64,000 nt of DNA from Deltaproteobacteria bacterium (GTDB lineage Bacteria > Desulfobacterota > Desulfobacteria > Desulfobacterales > Desulfatirhabdiaceae), in assembly GCA_016219185.1 (NCBI GenBank), contig JACRBZ010000008.1:1-64000 (forward strand), read 5' to 3'. Made by a program: the position numbers and the translations under genes. Positions 17,578 through 26,534 of the stretch are shown here, in pieces; within the stretch, counting starts at the first letter, position 1, and every line of letters begins with the position of its first letter. The notes under the pieces were generated by a model that worked only from the letters and a program-made list of their open reading frames with translations, ran no database searches and had not been told where the DNA came from.

Positions 17578-17611
17578 GGTTGAAATATAACTTTATACAA
17601 CCTTATGTCAA
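17578..17611 (-). promoter_or_regulatory. Toxin-antitoxin promoter and operator
   Basis: On the minus strand TTGACA (17606-17611) is followed after 16 bases by TATATT (17584-17589), five of six consensus at -10. An inverted repeat GGTTG-N15-CAACC (17578-17602) covers the -10 and start point, as expected for an autorepressor operator. The predicted start lies at about 17577, at the toxin ATG. Confidence 0.7.
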
Positions 17612-17917
17612 TGGTAAAGTTGTTTTTTTATGGTTGATAATCAGTTTGAAACAACAACGAAATGGGGTCAACCAACAGTCCCTCATAAATGAAATGCACG
17701 ATCTGAATAATTCTGCTATCATCTCTGCAAATCATGGCCCTACCTCCTCGGTTATGTTTTTTAAAGGCACAATCACATGCCAACACCGAGAAGCCACAGT
17801 GTGGAGGTCTGGGTCTATTTAAATGGCCATTGCCGACTCACCCGAGACTCGGCGTTTCCAGGATTCACATACAGCGGGTTTGCACCCCGTAAGTTGGCCC
17901 GCTGAGGGGGTTGTCAG
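17612..17917. other. Gene-free stretch
   Basis: No ORF with coding character, RNA gene or terminator is seen between the toxin-antitoxin promoter and the deacetylase fusion gene. A GAGGGGG about eight bases before 17918 is the likely ribosome site of the next gene. Confidence 0.5.
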
Positions 17918-19678
17918 ATGTTCCGTATTCGCCGCATATTCGATGATGTCGTTCCCGTGAATCGACATGCTCTGGAACAGGTCAGGACAATTCTGCGTTC
18001 ACAGTTCGAGTTTCTCGACAGCCAGAAGATCGACCGCATACCTGAATCACTTCGACACCCTTTGAAAAACGGCTTTCTTTCGTTTCTCTACGTAGCCGAA
18101 GCACATCGATCCACCGTACGAGGTCTGGCATTGCTTGATTACGATGCGGAGCTGAAGTTCTGCTTCCTTGACTACCTCGCCAGTGACAGGAGGCTGGCAG
18201 GACGTGGCGTTGGCGGAGCACTCTACGCCCGGGTTCGAAGCGAGGCCCTGTCTCTTGGCGCCGTCGGTGTATTCTTTGAATGCCTGCCCGACGACCCGAA
18301 GCTTTGCCAAAACCCGGATGTCCTCAAGCAGAACAGGGCGCGCTTGAGGTTCTACGAGGCCTATGGGGCACGTCCCATAGCGAACACTGCTTACGAAACG
18401 CCCGTTCGTCACGGAACGGACAACCCTCCCTACCTGGTATTCGACAACTTGGCGCAAGACAGCGTTCTGCGCAGCAGCTATCTGAAACGGGTAATTGCCT
18501 GCATTCTCGAAAGGAAGTACGCGGATATTTGTGAGCCGTCCTATGTCCGAATGGTATTGGAGTCCGTACGCGACGATCCCGTCCGACTCAGGCCGCCGCG
18601 CTATGCCGTGGCTCAAGTGGTGGAGAAGGAGAACGCGTTCATTGCAACCAAGCTTGCCAAGATCGCTCTTGTGGTGACGGACCAACACGAGATTCACCAT
18701 GTAAAAACCCGCGGGTACGTCGAGTCACCTGTACGAATCCGTGCAATATATCAGGCATTGGAGCCGACTGGCGTATTTGACCGCGTGTCGCCGACCGTAT
18801 TCGGCGACTCATGGATCACCGCCGTGCATGATCCCGAGTACTTGAGGTACTTCAAAAAGGTCAGCAAAAATGCCGATCCGGATGCACCCCTTTATCCGTA
18901 TATATTCCCTATTCGCAACCGGGCCCGGCCACCGGCGGAATTGCCGATTCGTGCGGGGTACTACTGCATCGATACGTTCACCCCCATAAGCGGCCATGCT
19001 TATGTTGCGGCTCGACGAGCCATTGACTGTACGCTTACCGGTTCGCATGAGCTTCTTTCCGGCAGGAGAATAGCTTACGCATTGGTACGCCCCCCGGGCC
19101 ACCACGCCGAACGGGGCTTCTTTGGCGGTTTCTGCTACTTCAACAATGCAGCCATTGCCGCCCATCACCTTAGCCAATTCGGGAAGGTCGTCATGCTGGA
19201 CATTGACTACCATCACGGCAACGGGCAGCAGGAAATCTTCTACCGTCGAAAGGATGTACTGACACTTTCGATTCACGGACACCCGCGCTTCGCGTATCCG
19301 TATTTCAGCGGGTTCGCCAACGAAAGGGGCGAGGGAGAAGGTGCGGGATACAACGTGAATTACCCCTTGCCCGAGACGATTGACGCCGCGGATTACCTTC
19401 ACACGCTGCGAATCGCCTTGGCCCGTGTTCGGGACTTCGGCGCCACCTACCTTGTCGTGTGCCTTGGATTGGATACGGCCAAGGGAGATCCCACCGGCAC
19501 ATGGAACCTTACGAGCCGGGATTTCACCACAATCGGCACGGAGATCGGCCGACTCCTGATTCCGTCCCTCGTGGTACAGGAGGGTGGCTACAACAACCGG
19601 TCGATAGGAACCAACGCAAAGTGTTTCTTCCATGGGCTCCTGTCCGGGCAGGGCAATCGGGCAGCAAAAGGTAGTTAA
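17918..19678 (+). CDS. GNAT acetyltransferase - histone deacetylase-family fusion
   Basis: 586 aa with two opposed activities. Residues about 1-180 form a GNAT domain; the acetyl-CoA pyrophosphate loop is RRLAGRGVGG (91-100). Residues about 245-580 form a class II HDAC/acetylpolyamine amidohydrolase domain: RPPGHHAERGFFGGFCYFNN with the His395-His396 pair, zinc ligands in DIDYHHGNG (Asp430, His432), Asp519 in GLDTAKGDP, and the transition-state Tyr558 in QEGGYN. All catalytic residues appear intact, so it should be an active Zn deacylase. The substrate (acetyl-lysine, acetylpolyamine or other) is unknown. It appears monocistronic; the codon use and its flanks (TA module, NYN gene) suggest an accessory locus. 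Confidence 0.87.
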   Translation: MFRIRRIFDDVVPVNRHALEQVRTILRSQFEFLDSQKIDRIPESLRHPLKNGFLSFLYVAEAHRSTVRGLALLDYDAELKFCFLDYLASDRRLAGRGVGGALYARVRSEALSLGAVGVFFECLPDDPKLCQNPDVLKQNRARLRFYEAYGARPIANTAYETPVRHGTDNPPYLVFDNLAQDSVLRSSYLKRVIACILERKYADICEPSYVRMVLESVRDDPVRLRPPRYAVAQVVEKENAFIATKLAKIALVVTDQHEIHHVKTRGYVESPVRIRAIYQALEPTGVFDRVSPTVFGDSWITAVHDPEYLRYFKKVSKNADPDAPLYPYIFPIRNRARPPAELPIRAGYYCIDTFTPISGHAYVAARRAIDCTLTGSHELLSGRRIAYALVRPPGHHAERGFFGGFCYFNNAAIAAHHLSQFGKVVMLDIDYHHGNGQQEIFYRRKDVLTLSIHGHPRFAYPYFSGFANERGEGEGAGYNVNYPLPETIDAADYLHTLRIALARVRDFGATYLVVCLGLDTAKGDPTGTWNLTSRDFTTIGTEIGRLLIPSLVVQEGGYNNRSIGTNAKCFFHGLLSGQGNRAAKGS

Positions 19679-19841
19679 TCCATCCAGTCCCCGCACCAGC
19701 CGGCATGGGGGTCCGACCGTGCAATTTATGGAGATTACCGGTTAAGCAGATTCAGCAAAGAATCATTATTCCCCGGAACAAACGATTGAATCCTTATAGC
19801 CCTATTTCCGTATTTTTCGCTTCATTATGATGATTTGATTA

Positions 19842-19870
19842 TTGACAACATTTTTTTATAGTTATACGTA
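19842..19870 (+). promoter_or_regulatory. Candidate promoter of the NYN gene
   Basis: TTGACA at 19842-19847 with TATACG or TACGTA 15-17 bases downstream in a very AT-rich stretch. A 9-bp direct repeat ATAGTTATA (19858-19866 and 19875-19883) overlaps the -10 region. The -10 match is modest. The remainder of the 276-bp gap shows no gene. Confidence 0.4.
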
Positions 19871-19954
19871 TTCAATAGTTATAAATGATTTCTGTCTATT
19901 AACACGTCAAATGATATGAATAATCCATAAACCCGTTAGAAAACTGGAGTCATC

Positions 19955-20761
19955 TTGGTATCTCCACGACCCGTCGCAAAAAATGAGTCCGAAGAGCCGA
20001 CCCTTCGATTGGCGGTTCTAATTGACGCCGACAATGCTCAGGCAGCCGTCATTGAAGGTCTACTGGCTGAAATCGCAAGATTTGGGGAAGCAACCGTGAG
20101 GCGCATATACGGCGATTTCACCGCCCCGACAAGCGCCTCTTGGAAGAAGGTGCTGCAGCGATACGCCATCAAACCGGTTCAGCAGTTTGCATACTCAACC
20201 GGAAAGAACGCCACGGACAGCACGCTGATCATCGATGCGATGGATTTGCTGTACACCCGAAAATTCGACGGCTTTTGCCTGATCACAAGCGACAGTGATT
20301 TCACCGGACTTGCGATGCGATTGCGTGAAGAAGGACTCATGGTTCTTGGGTTTGGCGAAAAGAAAACACCTGAGGCATTCCGCAATGCCTGCCACAAGTT
20401 TGTGTTCACTGAAGTTCTTCGTCCGAGCACGACAGCCGAATCGGTCGACCTGCTGCCAAAAGTTGAGAGCGAGGGAAAGTCCGCTCCACCCCGGACACCT
20501 GCCGAAACACCGGCGCCAAAGCTCAAATTCCCCAAAAAGTTCGTCCTGTCCGCGCTTGAGCAGTCCATTGACGACACCGGATGGGCACATCTTGGTACCT
20601 TCGGAAGCTACCTGAACAAGCTGCAACCCGACTTTGACTCCAGACTATACGGCTACAAGAAGCTCTCCGATCTCGTCAAGGCGAAGAAAGATCTCTTCGT
20701 GACAGAAGAACGGCAAGCACCGGGATCAAACCGGAAGGTTCTGTACCTTCGCGCAAAATAG
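19955..20761 (+). CDS. NYN-domain RNase with C-terminal LOTUS/OST-HTH domain
   Basis: 268 aa. Residues about 20-150 are a LabA/MARF1-type NYN (PIN-like) domain: VLIDADNAQ, TLIIDAMDLLY and LITSDSDFTGL supply the conserved acidic residues of the metal site. A linker with Pro/Ala-rich PPRTPAETPAP leads to an OST-HTH/LOTUS domain (about 190-265; FVLSALEQ, GYKKLSDLVKA, KVLYLRAK). The NYN part is a predicted ribonuclease and the LOTUS part a predicted RNA binder. The start is TTG, chosen because CTGGAG lies about seven bases upstream and the next Met is inside the NYN core. Target RNA is unknown. Confidence 0.85.
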   Translation: MVSPRPVAKNESEEPTLRLAVLIDADNAQAAVIEGLLAEIARFGEATVRRIYGDFTAPTSASWKKVLQRYAIKPVQQFAYSTGKNATDSTLIIDAMDLLYTRKFDGFCLITSDSDFTGLAMRLREEGLMVLGFGEKKTPEAFRNACHKFVFTEVLRPSTTAESVDLLPKVESEGKSAPPRTPAETPAPKLKFPKKFVLSALEQSIDDTGWAHLGTFGSYLNKLQPDFDSRLYGYKKLSDLVKAKKDLFVTEERQAPGSNRKVLYLRAK

Positions 20762-20804
20762 TTTTTCAACTCCGCCATCGCACGTTTGGCATGAAAGAGA
20801 AAGC

Positions 20805-21608
20805 ATGAATAAAGCATACGTTCACGGATACGATCATCGAGAAAACATACGGCTTCAAGATCAGGCTTCTACCCTGGTCGAATTGTTGCACTCCGACACC
20901 TTTTATCCGGCGGGAAGCCGTGTTCTGGAAGCCGGTTGCGGCGTGGGCGCGCAAACCGTCACGCTTGCAAAGAACAGCCCGAATGCCCTGATAACTTCCG
21001 TCGATATATCCGAGGCATCCGTCGCGGAAGCAAGGAGAAAAGTCGAAGCGCTGGGCTTTACCCATGTTCAATTTCAGCAGGCGGATATCTTCAATTTGCC
21101 CTATGGGCAGGACGCCTTCGACCACATTTTCGTCTGTTTCGTCCTGGAACATCTCTCACAGCCCGTCGAAGCGCTGCATATACTGAAAAGCCATTTGAGG
21201 CCTGGCGGCACGATCACGGTCATCGAGGGAGACCATGGCTCGGTCTATTTTCATCCTGACAGCGAAGCAGCGCATAAAGCGATCCTTTGTCAGGTTGAAC
21301 TGCAACGGCGGGCCGGCGGTAATGCCATGGTCGGCAGGGAACTTTATCCGCTGCTCCGTGGTGCGGGCTATGGATCCATTCGCGTATCTCCCCGCATGGT
21401 CTACGTTGACTCCAGCAAACCCGAACTGGTTGAAGGATTCACGAAGAACACATTCACGGCCATGATCGAGGGTGTCCGTGAATCGGCCATCAAGGCAAAA
21501 ATCGTTGAACCCCATGTGTTTGAAAAAGGAATCCGGGACTTATACCGAACAACGGAAGCGGATGGCGTATTCTGTTATACTTTTTTCAAGGCCACCGGAA
21601 ACAAGTGA
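20805..21608 (+). CDS. Class I SAM-dependent methyltransferase
   Basis: 267 aa. Motif I VLEAGCGVGAQT, motif II SVDISEAS, an acidic ADIFNLPY loop and the post-core FVLEHL and LRPGGTI segments are typical of small-molecule class I methyltransferases. The substrate is not identifiable. GAAAGAGAAAGC precedes the ATG. It lies 44 bp after the NYN gene and 86 bp before the hybrid kinase, so co-transcription is possible. Confidence 0.85.
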   Translation: MNKAYVHGYDHRENIRLQDQASTLVELLHSDTFYPAGSRVLEAGCGVGAQTVTLAKNSPNALITSVDISEASVAEARRKVEALGFTHVQFQQADIFNLPYGQDAFDHIFVCFVLEHLSQPVEALHILKSHLRPGGTITVIEGDHGSVYFHPDSEAAHKAILCQVELQRRAGGNAMVGRELYPLLRGAGYGSIRVSPRMVYVDSSKPELVEGFTKNTFTAMIEGVRESAIKAKIVEPHVFEKGIRDLYRTTEADGVFCYTFFKATGNK

Positions 21609-21693
21609 TTATGGTGAAGCGATGGAAAATGGCATTTGCGGCCTGGAAGACGTTGATTTTCTGATAGATCCGAGCAGTTCCGAGAGGGGAGCC

Positions 21694-24165
21694 ATGAGTG
21701 ATTACCGCCTTTCCGATATGCTGGACCTGACCATCATCCAGAAGATGGCTGACGCGCATTTCCGGGCAGCAGGTATGCCGATCGGCATCATTGATGCCAT
21801 CGACGGTTCGATCCTCGTTGGCTCCGGCTGGCAGGATATCTGTGTCAAATTCCACCGCGCCAATCCGGCTTCACTTCAACGCTGCCGGGAGAGCGACAAT
21901 TACATCAAGGACCGCCTTGTCGAAGGAGAGGCCTGCCACTATAAATGCAAAAACGGGCTCTGGGATATCGGCATGCCGATTGTGGTTTCAGGACGTCATC
22001 TGGCAACCATGTTTCTGGGTCAATTTTTTTATGAAGGAGAGGCTCCGGATCGGGAATACTTCATCCAACTGGCGCATCAATTTGGTTTTGATGTTGATGA
22101 TTATCTTGCGGCGCTCAATCGGGTGCCGGTCTTCAGCCGCGAAAAGGTCGATTACATACTTGAATATGACAAGGCACTGGTGAGTTTTATCGCTGACCTT
22201 GCGGAACACGCGCTCTTGAAAATCAAAGCGGATGAGATAATTCGCGAAAATGAGCGGAAGTTTCACGCCATTTTCGACCAGGCATATCAGTTCCTCGGGC
22301 TGCTGTCCATCGACGGCAAACTGCTGGAAGCAAATAAAACCGCCTTGATATTTGCCGGTGTCGAGGAGGCGAATGTCATTGGCAAGTCATTTTGGGAAAC
22401 CTCATGGTGGGCTCATTCATTGGAACTGCAGGAAGAAGTTCGTCTGGCTGTTCAGAAAGCTGCGAAAGGTGAGTTTATACGATTTGAAGCAACCCATCCC
22501 GCAGCCGATGGAAATCTCCGCCATGTTGATTTCTCTCTCAAGCCGGTAACGGATGAAACCGGCAAAGTTCTTCTGCTGATATCGGAAGGTCGGGACATCA
22601 CCGAGCACAAGCGTGCGGAGGAGGAGATAAAGCGCCAGGCCGAATTCCTCCAACTCTTGATCGACGCCATGCCATACCCGGTTTTCTATAAGGATCGTCA
22701 GGGCCGGTATCTCAGTTGCAATCGCGCCTTTGAGCAGTTCTACGGGATATTGAGAGAGGAGATCGCCGGCAAGACGGCATACGATATTGCCCCGAAGGAA
22801 CTGGCCGATTTGTACAGCCGAACCGACAATGAGCTTTTCACGCACCCGGGAACAAAAATATACGAGGGATGTATCCAGTCCGTGGACGGGGTTAGACACG
22901 ACGTCATCTTCCACAAAGCCACGTTTGAAGGGCCGAACGGAGAACTTGCAGGTCTTGTCGGCGTAATAGTTGACATTACCGAGCGCAAGCACGCGGAGAA
23001 GGAGAAACAGAAACTTCAAGACCAGTTGATACAGGCCCAGAAAATGGAGTCGGTGGGACGCCTGGCCGGTGGTGTGGCCCACGATTTCAACAACATGCTT
23101 ACGGCAATCATAGGTCATGCGGGACTGGCGATGAAGCGATGCACCCCATCGGAGGCGATCCATGCCCACCTCAAGGTGATTGAGGAATCCGCCCGCCGCT
23201 CCGCCGATCTTACCCGGCAACTGCTCGCCTTCGCCCGCAAGCAGACCATAGCACCAAAGGTTTTGGACATAAACAACACCGTATCTGGCATGCTCAAGAT
23301 ACTGCTGCGGCTGATCGGCGAAGACATTGATCTTGTCTGGTCGCCGGGAACAGGCCTGTGGCAGGTCAAGATTGACCCTTCCCAGATTGACCAGCTTCTG
23401 GCCAATCTTTGCGTCAATGCTCGGGATTCCATTGCCGGGGTGGGCAAGGTCACCATCGAAACGGAAAACATTGCCTTTGATGAGGCATATTGCGCCGTTC
23501 ACCTGGGTTTTGCCTGTGGTGAATATGTGATGCTCGCCGTGAGCGACAACGGCTGCGGCATGGACAAGGAAACGTTGCCCCACATCTTCGAACCGTTCTT
23601 TACCACCAAGGAGATGGGAAAGGGCACGGGACTGGGGCTGGCCACCGTGTATGGTATTGTCAGGCAAAACAATGGATTCATAAACGTTTACAGCGAACCT
23701 GACAAAGGGACAACCTTCAAGATCTACCTGCCCCGGTTCGTGGGGGAAGCAACGGAGCCATCGACCGAAAGCAAGGCGGAAACACCCAAGGGCCGCGGGG
23801 AAACGGTGCTGTTGGTGGAGGACGAACCCGTGATTCTGAACATGAGCCGGGAGATGTTGGAGCAGCTCGGCTATGCGGTACTGATCGCCGGCACGCCGGG
23901 AGAGGCGCTTCGCATAGCAAAAGCCCACGCTGCCGAGATACGGATGCTGATTACCGATGTGGTCATGCCGGAAATGAACGGCCGGGACCTGGCGAATTTG
24001 ATCAGAGACATCAAACCGGAACTGAAATGTCTGTTCACCTCGGGTTACACGGCAAACGTCATCGCTCACCGCGGCGTGCTGGACGAAGGCGTGAACTTTC
24101 TTCCAAAGCCGTTCTCCATGAAGGATCTCGCGTTCAAGGTCCGCCAGGCATTGGAACAAGAATAG
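21694..24165 (+). CDS. PocR-PAS-PAS hybrid histidine kinase with receiver
   Basis: 823 aa from the chosen ATG at 21694, which has GAGAGGGGA at ideal spacing; the frame stays open upstream into the methyltransferase gene but lacks a ribosome site. Order: PocR sensory domain (about 10-175; QKMADAHFRAAGMPIGIID, then a Cys-containing CRESDNYI and CHYKCKNGLWDIGMPI), two PAS domains (about 190-440), HisKA (His463 in GVAHDFNNML), HATPase (DNGCGMD, KGTGLGLATVYG), and a C-terminal receiver (LLVEDEP, Asp755 in LITDVVMPEMNG). It is soluble by sequence. PocR domains in known regulators bind small hydrocarbon ligands; the Cys pattern may bind metal. The output target is unknown. Confidence 0.88.
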   Translation: MSDYRLSDMLDLTIIQKMADAHFRAAGMPIGIIDAIDGSILVGSGWQDICVKFHRANPASLQRCRESDNYIKDRLVEGEACHYKCKNGLWDIGMPIVVSGRHLATMFLGQFFYEGEAPDREYFIQLAHQFGFDVDDYLAALNRVPVFSREKVDYILEYDKALVSFIADLAEHALLKIKADEIIRENERKFHAIFDQAYQFLGLLSIDGKLLEANKTALIFAGVEEANVIGKSFWETSWWAHSLELQEEVRLAVQKAAKGEFIRFEATHPAADGNLRHVDFSLKPVTDETGKVLLLISEGRDITEHKRAEEEIKRQAEFLQLLIDAMPYPVFYKDRQGRYLSCNRAFEQFYGILREEIAGKTAYDIAPKELADLYSRTDNELFTHPGTKIYEGCIQSVDGVRHDVIFHKATFEGPNGELAGLVGVIVDITERKHAEKEKQKLQDQLIQAQKMESVGRLAGGVAHDFNNMLTAIIGHAGLAMKRCTPSEAIHAHLKVIEESARRSADLTRQLLAFARKQTIAPKVLDINNTVSGMLKILLRLIGEDIDLVWSPGTGLWQVKIDPSQIDQLLANLCVNARDSIAGVGKVTIETENIAFDEAYCAVHLGFACGEYVMLAVSDNGCGMDKETLPHIFEPFFTTKEMGKGTGLGLATVYGIVRQNNGFINVYSEPDKGTTFKIYLPRFVGEATEPSTESKAETPKGRGETVLLVEDEPVILNMSREMLEQLGYAVLIAGTPGEALRIAKAHAAEIRMLITDVVMPEMNGRDLANLIRDIKPELKCLFTSGYTANVIAHRGVLDEGVNFLPKPFSMKDLAFKVRQALEQE

Positions 24166-24228
24166 GCTCTGTAGCTCAATAACCCATGGCTGATCCGGCG
24201 CACCGACTCGGGATATGAGCGGAAGAAA

Positions 24229-25557
24229 TCAGCAATCAGGTATTCGAACGATAAAACAGGCGCCGCCCCCAGGCGCATCTTCAACATGAATCGTTCCTTC
24301 ATGGGCAGTAGCAATTTTTCGGCAGAGACTCAGGCCGATGCCGACCCCGCCGGTTTCTCTGTTCCTGGAACCGTCGATACGGTAAAACGCTTCAAAAATG
24401 CGTTCTTTCTCGCTCTCTGGAACCCCGGGCCCATGATCGCAAACCAGAAGCTCCACCCATTTTCCGTTTTTTGCGACGGAGATTTCAACAGGACCCGCAT
24501 CCGCCGACGATTGTTTCAAGGCATTTTCAATGAGATTGTTGAGCAGCATCTTCATGCGCGCCACATCGACAAACCAGTACAATTCGAAATTCTCCCCGGA
24601 ATTCTCCTTTGATTTGAACCTGAGACGCGAATTCTCTTCTTCAAATCCACCCGTAACACTCTCGATAAGGGCATTGCAGGCAACACGCTCCTTTTTTAAC
24701 TGGCCATGTAGCGCTTCAAGCCTTGAACTTTCCAGAAGGTCCTTAATCATCCCATCGAGTTCCTGAACGTCTTCCGCAATGCTGTCCCGGGCGGTTTCCC
24801 AATCCGAAGACGGCATTTCAAGGGCCAGGCGGATCCGTGTGAGCGGGGTTCGCAGCTCATGGCTGACATCCACGAGAAGACGCTCCCTGCGGACCAGCAT
24901 CTCCCGCACATGTCCGGTCATTTGATTAAATGCCGCCCCGATCTCGGCAAATTCGTCACGATGTCCGGCATGGATACGATAATCAAAATTCCCGCGTCCC
25001 ACTTCGGTGATTCCCGAAATAAGGACCCTGATGGGTTTCAGCAATAACCTCAAGAGCACGAAACTTCCTGCAAGCACCGTCAAAATCACCAGCAGAGCGA
25101 TCATCCCCATCTCATAATGCACCCATTGTATGGGCCCATTTGAAACCGATACCACATAGACGAACTCCCCGCGGGGTTCAAAATAAAACCACCGGGTTCC
25201 GACTCTGCCGGCATTTAATCCCTGAATAATATGCCCATATTTTTGTTTATAGTCTTCAAGGGACGGCAGGTCCGGGCTCGAACGCCACTTAATGCCCGGA
25301 CCCCAGATCTGGATATCCAGACCCAGTCTTTTACCGAGGCTGTCGGCCATATCAATGGATGGCGGTGTGCCGATTTCCCGGATAAGCGAATCCGTGTATG
25401 CCTGCACATTAGCGATAATCGCAGACTTTAAAATGACACGCGGTTTGATGGCATACTTGAAGCCTCCCCCCAAAACAAGAATGATCAGCGCGCAGGTAAC
25501 TGCGTATATCACCAGCAGACGCCAGTAAACCGAATGGGTCCCATACCGCGTGCGCAT
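24229..25557 (-). CDS. CpxA-like sensor histidine kinase
   Basis: 442 aa. TM1 is near residues 11-32, a periplasmic domain of about 110 aa follows, TM2 is near 150-172, then HAMP, HisKA (SHELRTPLTRIRLAL) and HATPase (NLIENALKQ, DHGPGVP, GVGIGLSL). The ATG at 25557 follows GGAAAGG; a GTG two codons earlier is less likely. The gene starts within the end of the regulator gene, so both are coupled. Together with the CpxR-type box and the Spy-like protein it is best read as an envelope-stress sensor; signal identity is inferred. Confidence 0.85.
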   Translation of the reverse strand: MRTRYGTHSVYWRLLVIYAVTCALIILVLGGGFKYAIKPRVILKSAIIANVQAYTDSLIREIGTPPSIDMADSLGKRLGLDIQIWGPGIKWRSSPDLPSLEDYKQKYGHIIQGLNAGRVGTRWFYFEPRGEFVYVVSVSNGPIQWVHYEMGMIALLVILTVLAGSFVLLRLLLKPIRVLISGITEVGRGNFDYRIHAGHRDEFAEIGAAFNQMTGHVREMLVRRERLLVDVSHELRTPLTRIRLALEMPSSDWETARDSIAEDVQELDGMIKDLLESSRLEALHGQLKKERVACNALIESVTGGFEEENSRLRFKSKENSGENFELYWFVDVARMKMLLNNLIENALKQSSADAGPVEISVAKNGKWVELLVCDHGPGVPESEKERIFEAFYRIDGSRNRETGGVGIGLSLCRKIATAHEGTIHVEDAPGGGACFIVRIPDC

Positions 25558-25559
25558 GT

Positions 25560-26297
25560 TCACCTTTCCACCGGTGGGATAAAGAGATATCCTCCCCCGT
25601 AAATCGTCCTGATGAAAACAGGGTGTTTGGGGTCGTCTCCGAGTTTCTGCCGGATACGGCTGAGGGTGACATCAATCGTACGGGTAAACATGTCCGCGTT
25701 CATGCCCTTGACCTGATCGAGTATTTGGTCACGGGTGCGGATGACTCCGGAATGGACCATCAAATCCTTCAGGATTTCGAATTCCGATGATGAAAACTCC
25801 AGATTCTCTCCGCAAAGACATACCTCACGTCTTTTAACAAACAGTTCAAGATCCCCGGATCGAATGCATGCCGGCGAATCCGCGGCCCGGGGTTCACCGC
25901 ACGGATTAATCCTGCGCAACACCGCTTGAATCCGGGCAACCAGTTCACGGGGTTCAAACGGTTTCGACAGATAATCATCGGCCCCGAGTTCCAGCCCCGC
26001 GATTCGGTCATTCGGATCACCCCGGGCTGTCAGCATGATGACCGGCAGTTCCGACGTTTTGCGCAGTTTACGCAGAAACTCAAACCCGTTGGTTTCCGGC
26101 AGCATGTAATCCAGAATGATTATTTGGGGCTGAAACTTTGGAAGTTGAATCCATGCTTCGGAAGGCGCCAGCACGCCATGAACTTCAAATCCGTACTGGC
26201 TCATGAAATTCACGAGCAATCGGTTCAGTTTTGGGTCATCATCAACAACCAGGACCCGGGGGTATGTGGCAGTACCATGGTTTGAGGAATTCTTCAT
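25560..26297 (-). CDS. CpxR/OmpR-family response regulator
   Basis: 245 aa with a receiver domain (VLVVDDDPKLN, phospho-acceptor Asp63 in ILDYMLPETNGF, LTARG, LSKPFEPREL) and a winged-helix OmpR-type DNA-binding domain (SSSEFEILKDLM, TRTIDVTLSRIRQKLG, IRTIYGGGYLF). A perfect CpxR-type box lies 22 bp upstream of the ATG, indicating autoregulation. No good ribosome site precedes the ATG. It forms an operon with the kinase at 24229. Confidence 0.88.
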   Translation of the reverse strand: MKNSSNHGTATYPRVLVVDDDPKLNRLLVNFMSQYGFEVHGVLAPSEAWIQLPKFQPQIIILDYMLPETNGFEFLRKLRKTSELPVIMLTARGDPNDRIAGLELGADDYLSKPFEPRELVARIQAVLRRINPCGEPRAADSPACIRSGDLELFVKRREVCLCGENLEFSSSEFEILKDLMVHSGVIRTRDQILDQVKGMNADMFTRTIDVTLSRIRQKLGDDPKHPVFIRTIYGGGYLFIPPVER

Positions 26298-26318
26298 AAT
26301 GGATAAAAATTATCAATA

Positions 26319-26333
26319 TTTACCTGATTTTAC
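26319..26333 (-). promoter_or_regulatory. CpxR-type box
   Basis: Read on the minus strand the site is GTAAA-ATCAG-GTAAA, an exact match to the known CpxR consensus GTAAA-N5-GTAAA. It lies 22 bp before the response regulator ATG and about 200 bp before the divergent Spy-like gene, so one site could serve both. Direct binding by this regulator is inferred. The rest of the 237-bp intergenic region is AT-rich. Confidence 0.7.
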
Positions 26334-26534
26334 AATCATAAAAAACAAAACAACCAATTGACTCTTCATAACATATAAGGATTTTTCGGTTACATTTTTT
26401 TTCAATCTGTTGCAAAGCTGAAAAGATTTTCCATTCCGACCGTGTTAGATTGGCTGAAAATGAATAATGGTTTAATTACCGCCAGTTCTGGTTGAATAGA
26501 CATTTCATCCATAAACCACAAAAGGAGATTGATC

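Noticed and set aside
22417..24159. 580-codon open frame antisense to the hybrid kinase
   Set aside because: The plus strand carries HisKA, HATPase and receiver motifs in this span; the antisense translation has none.
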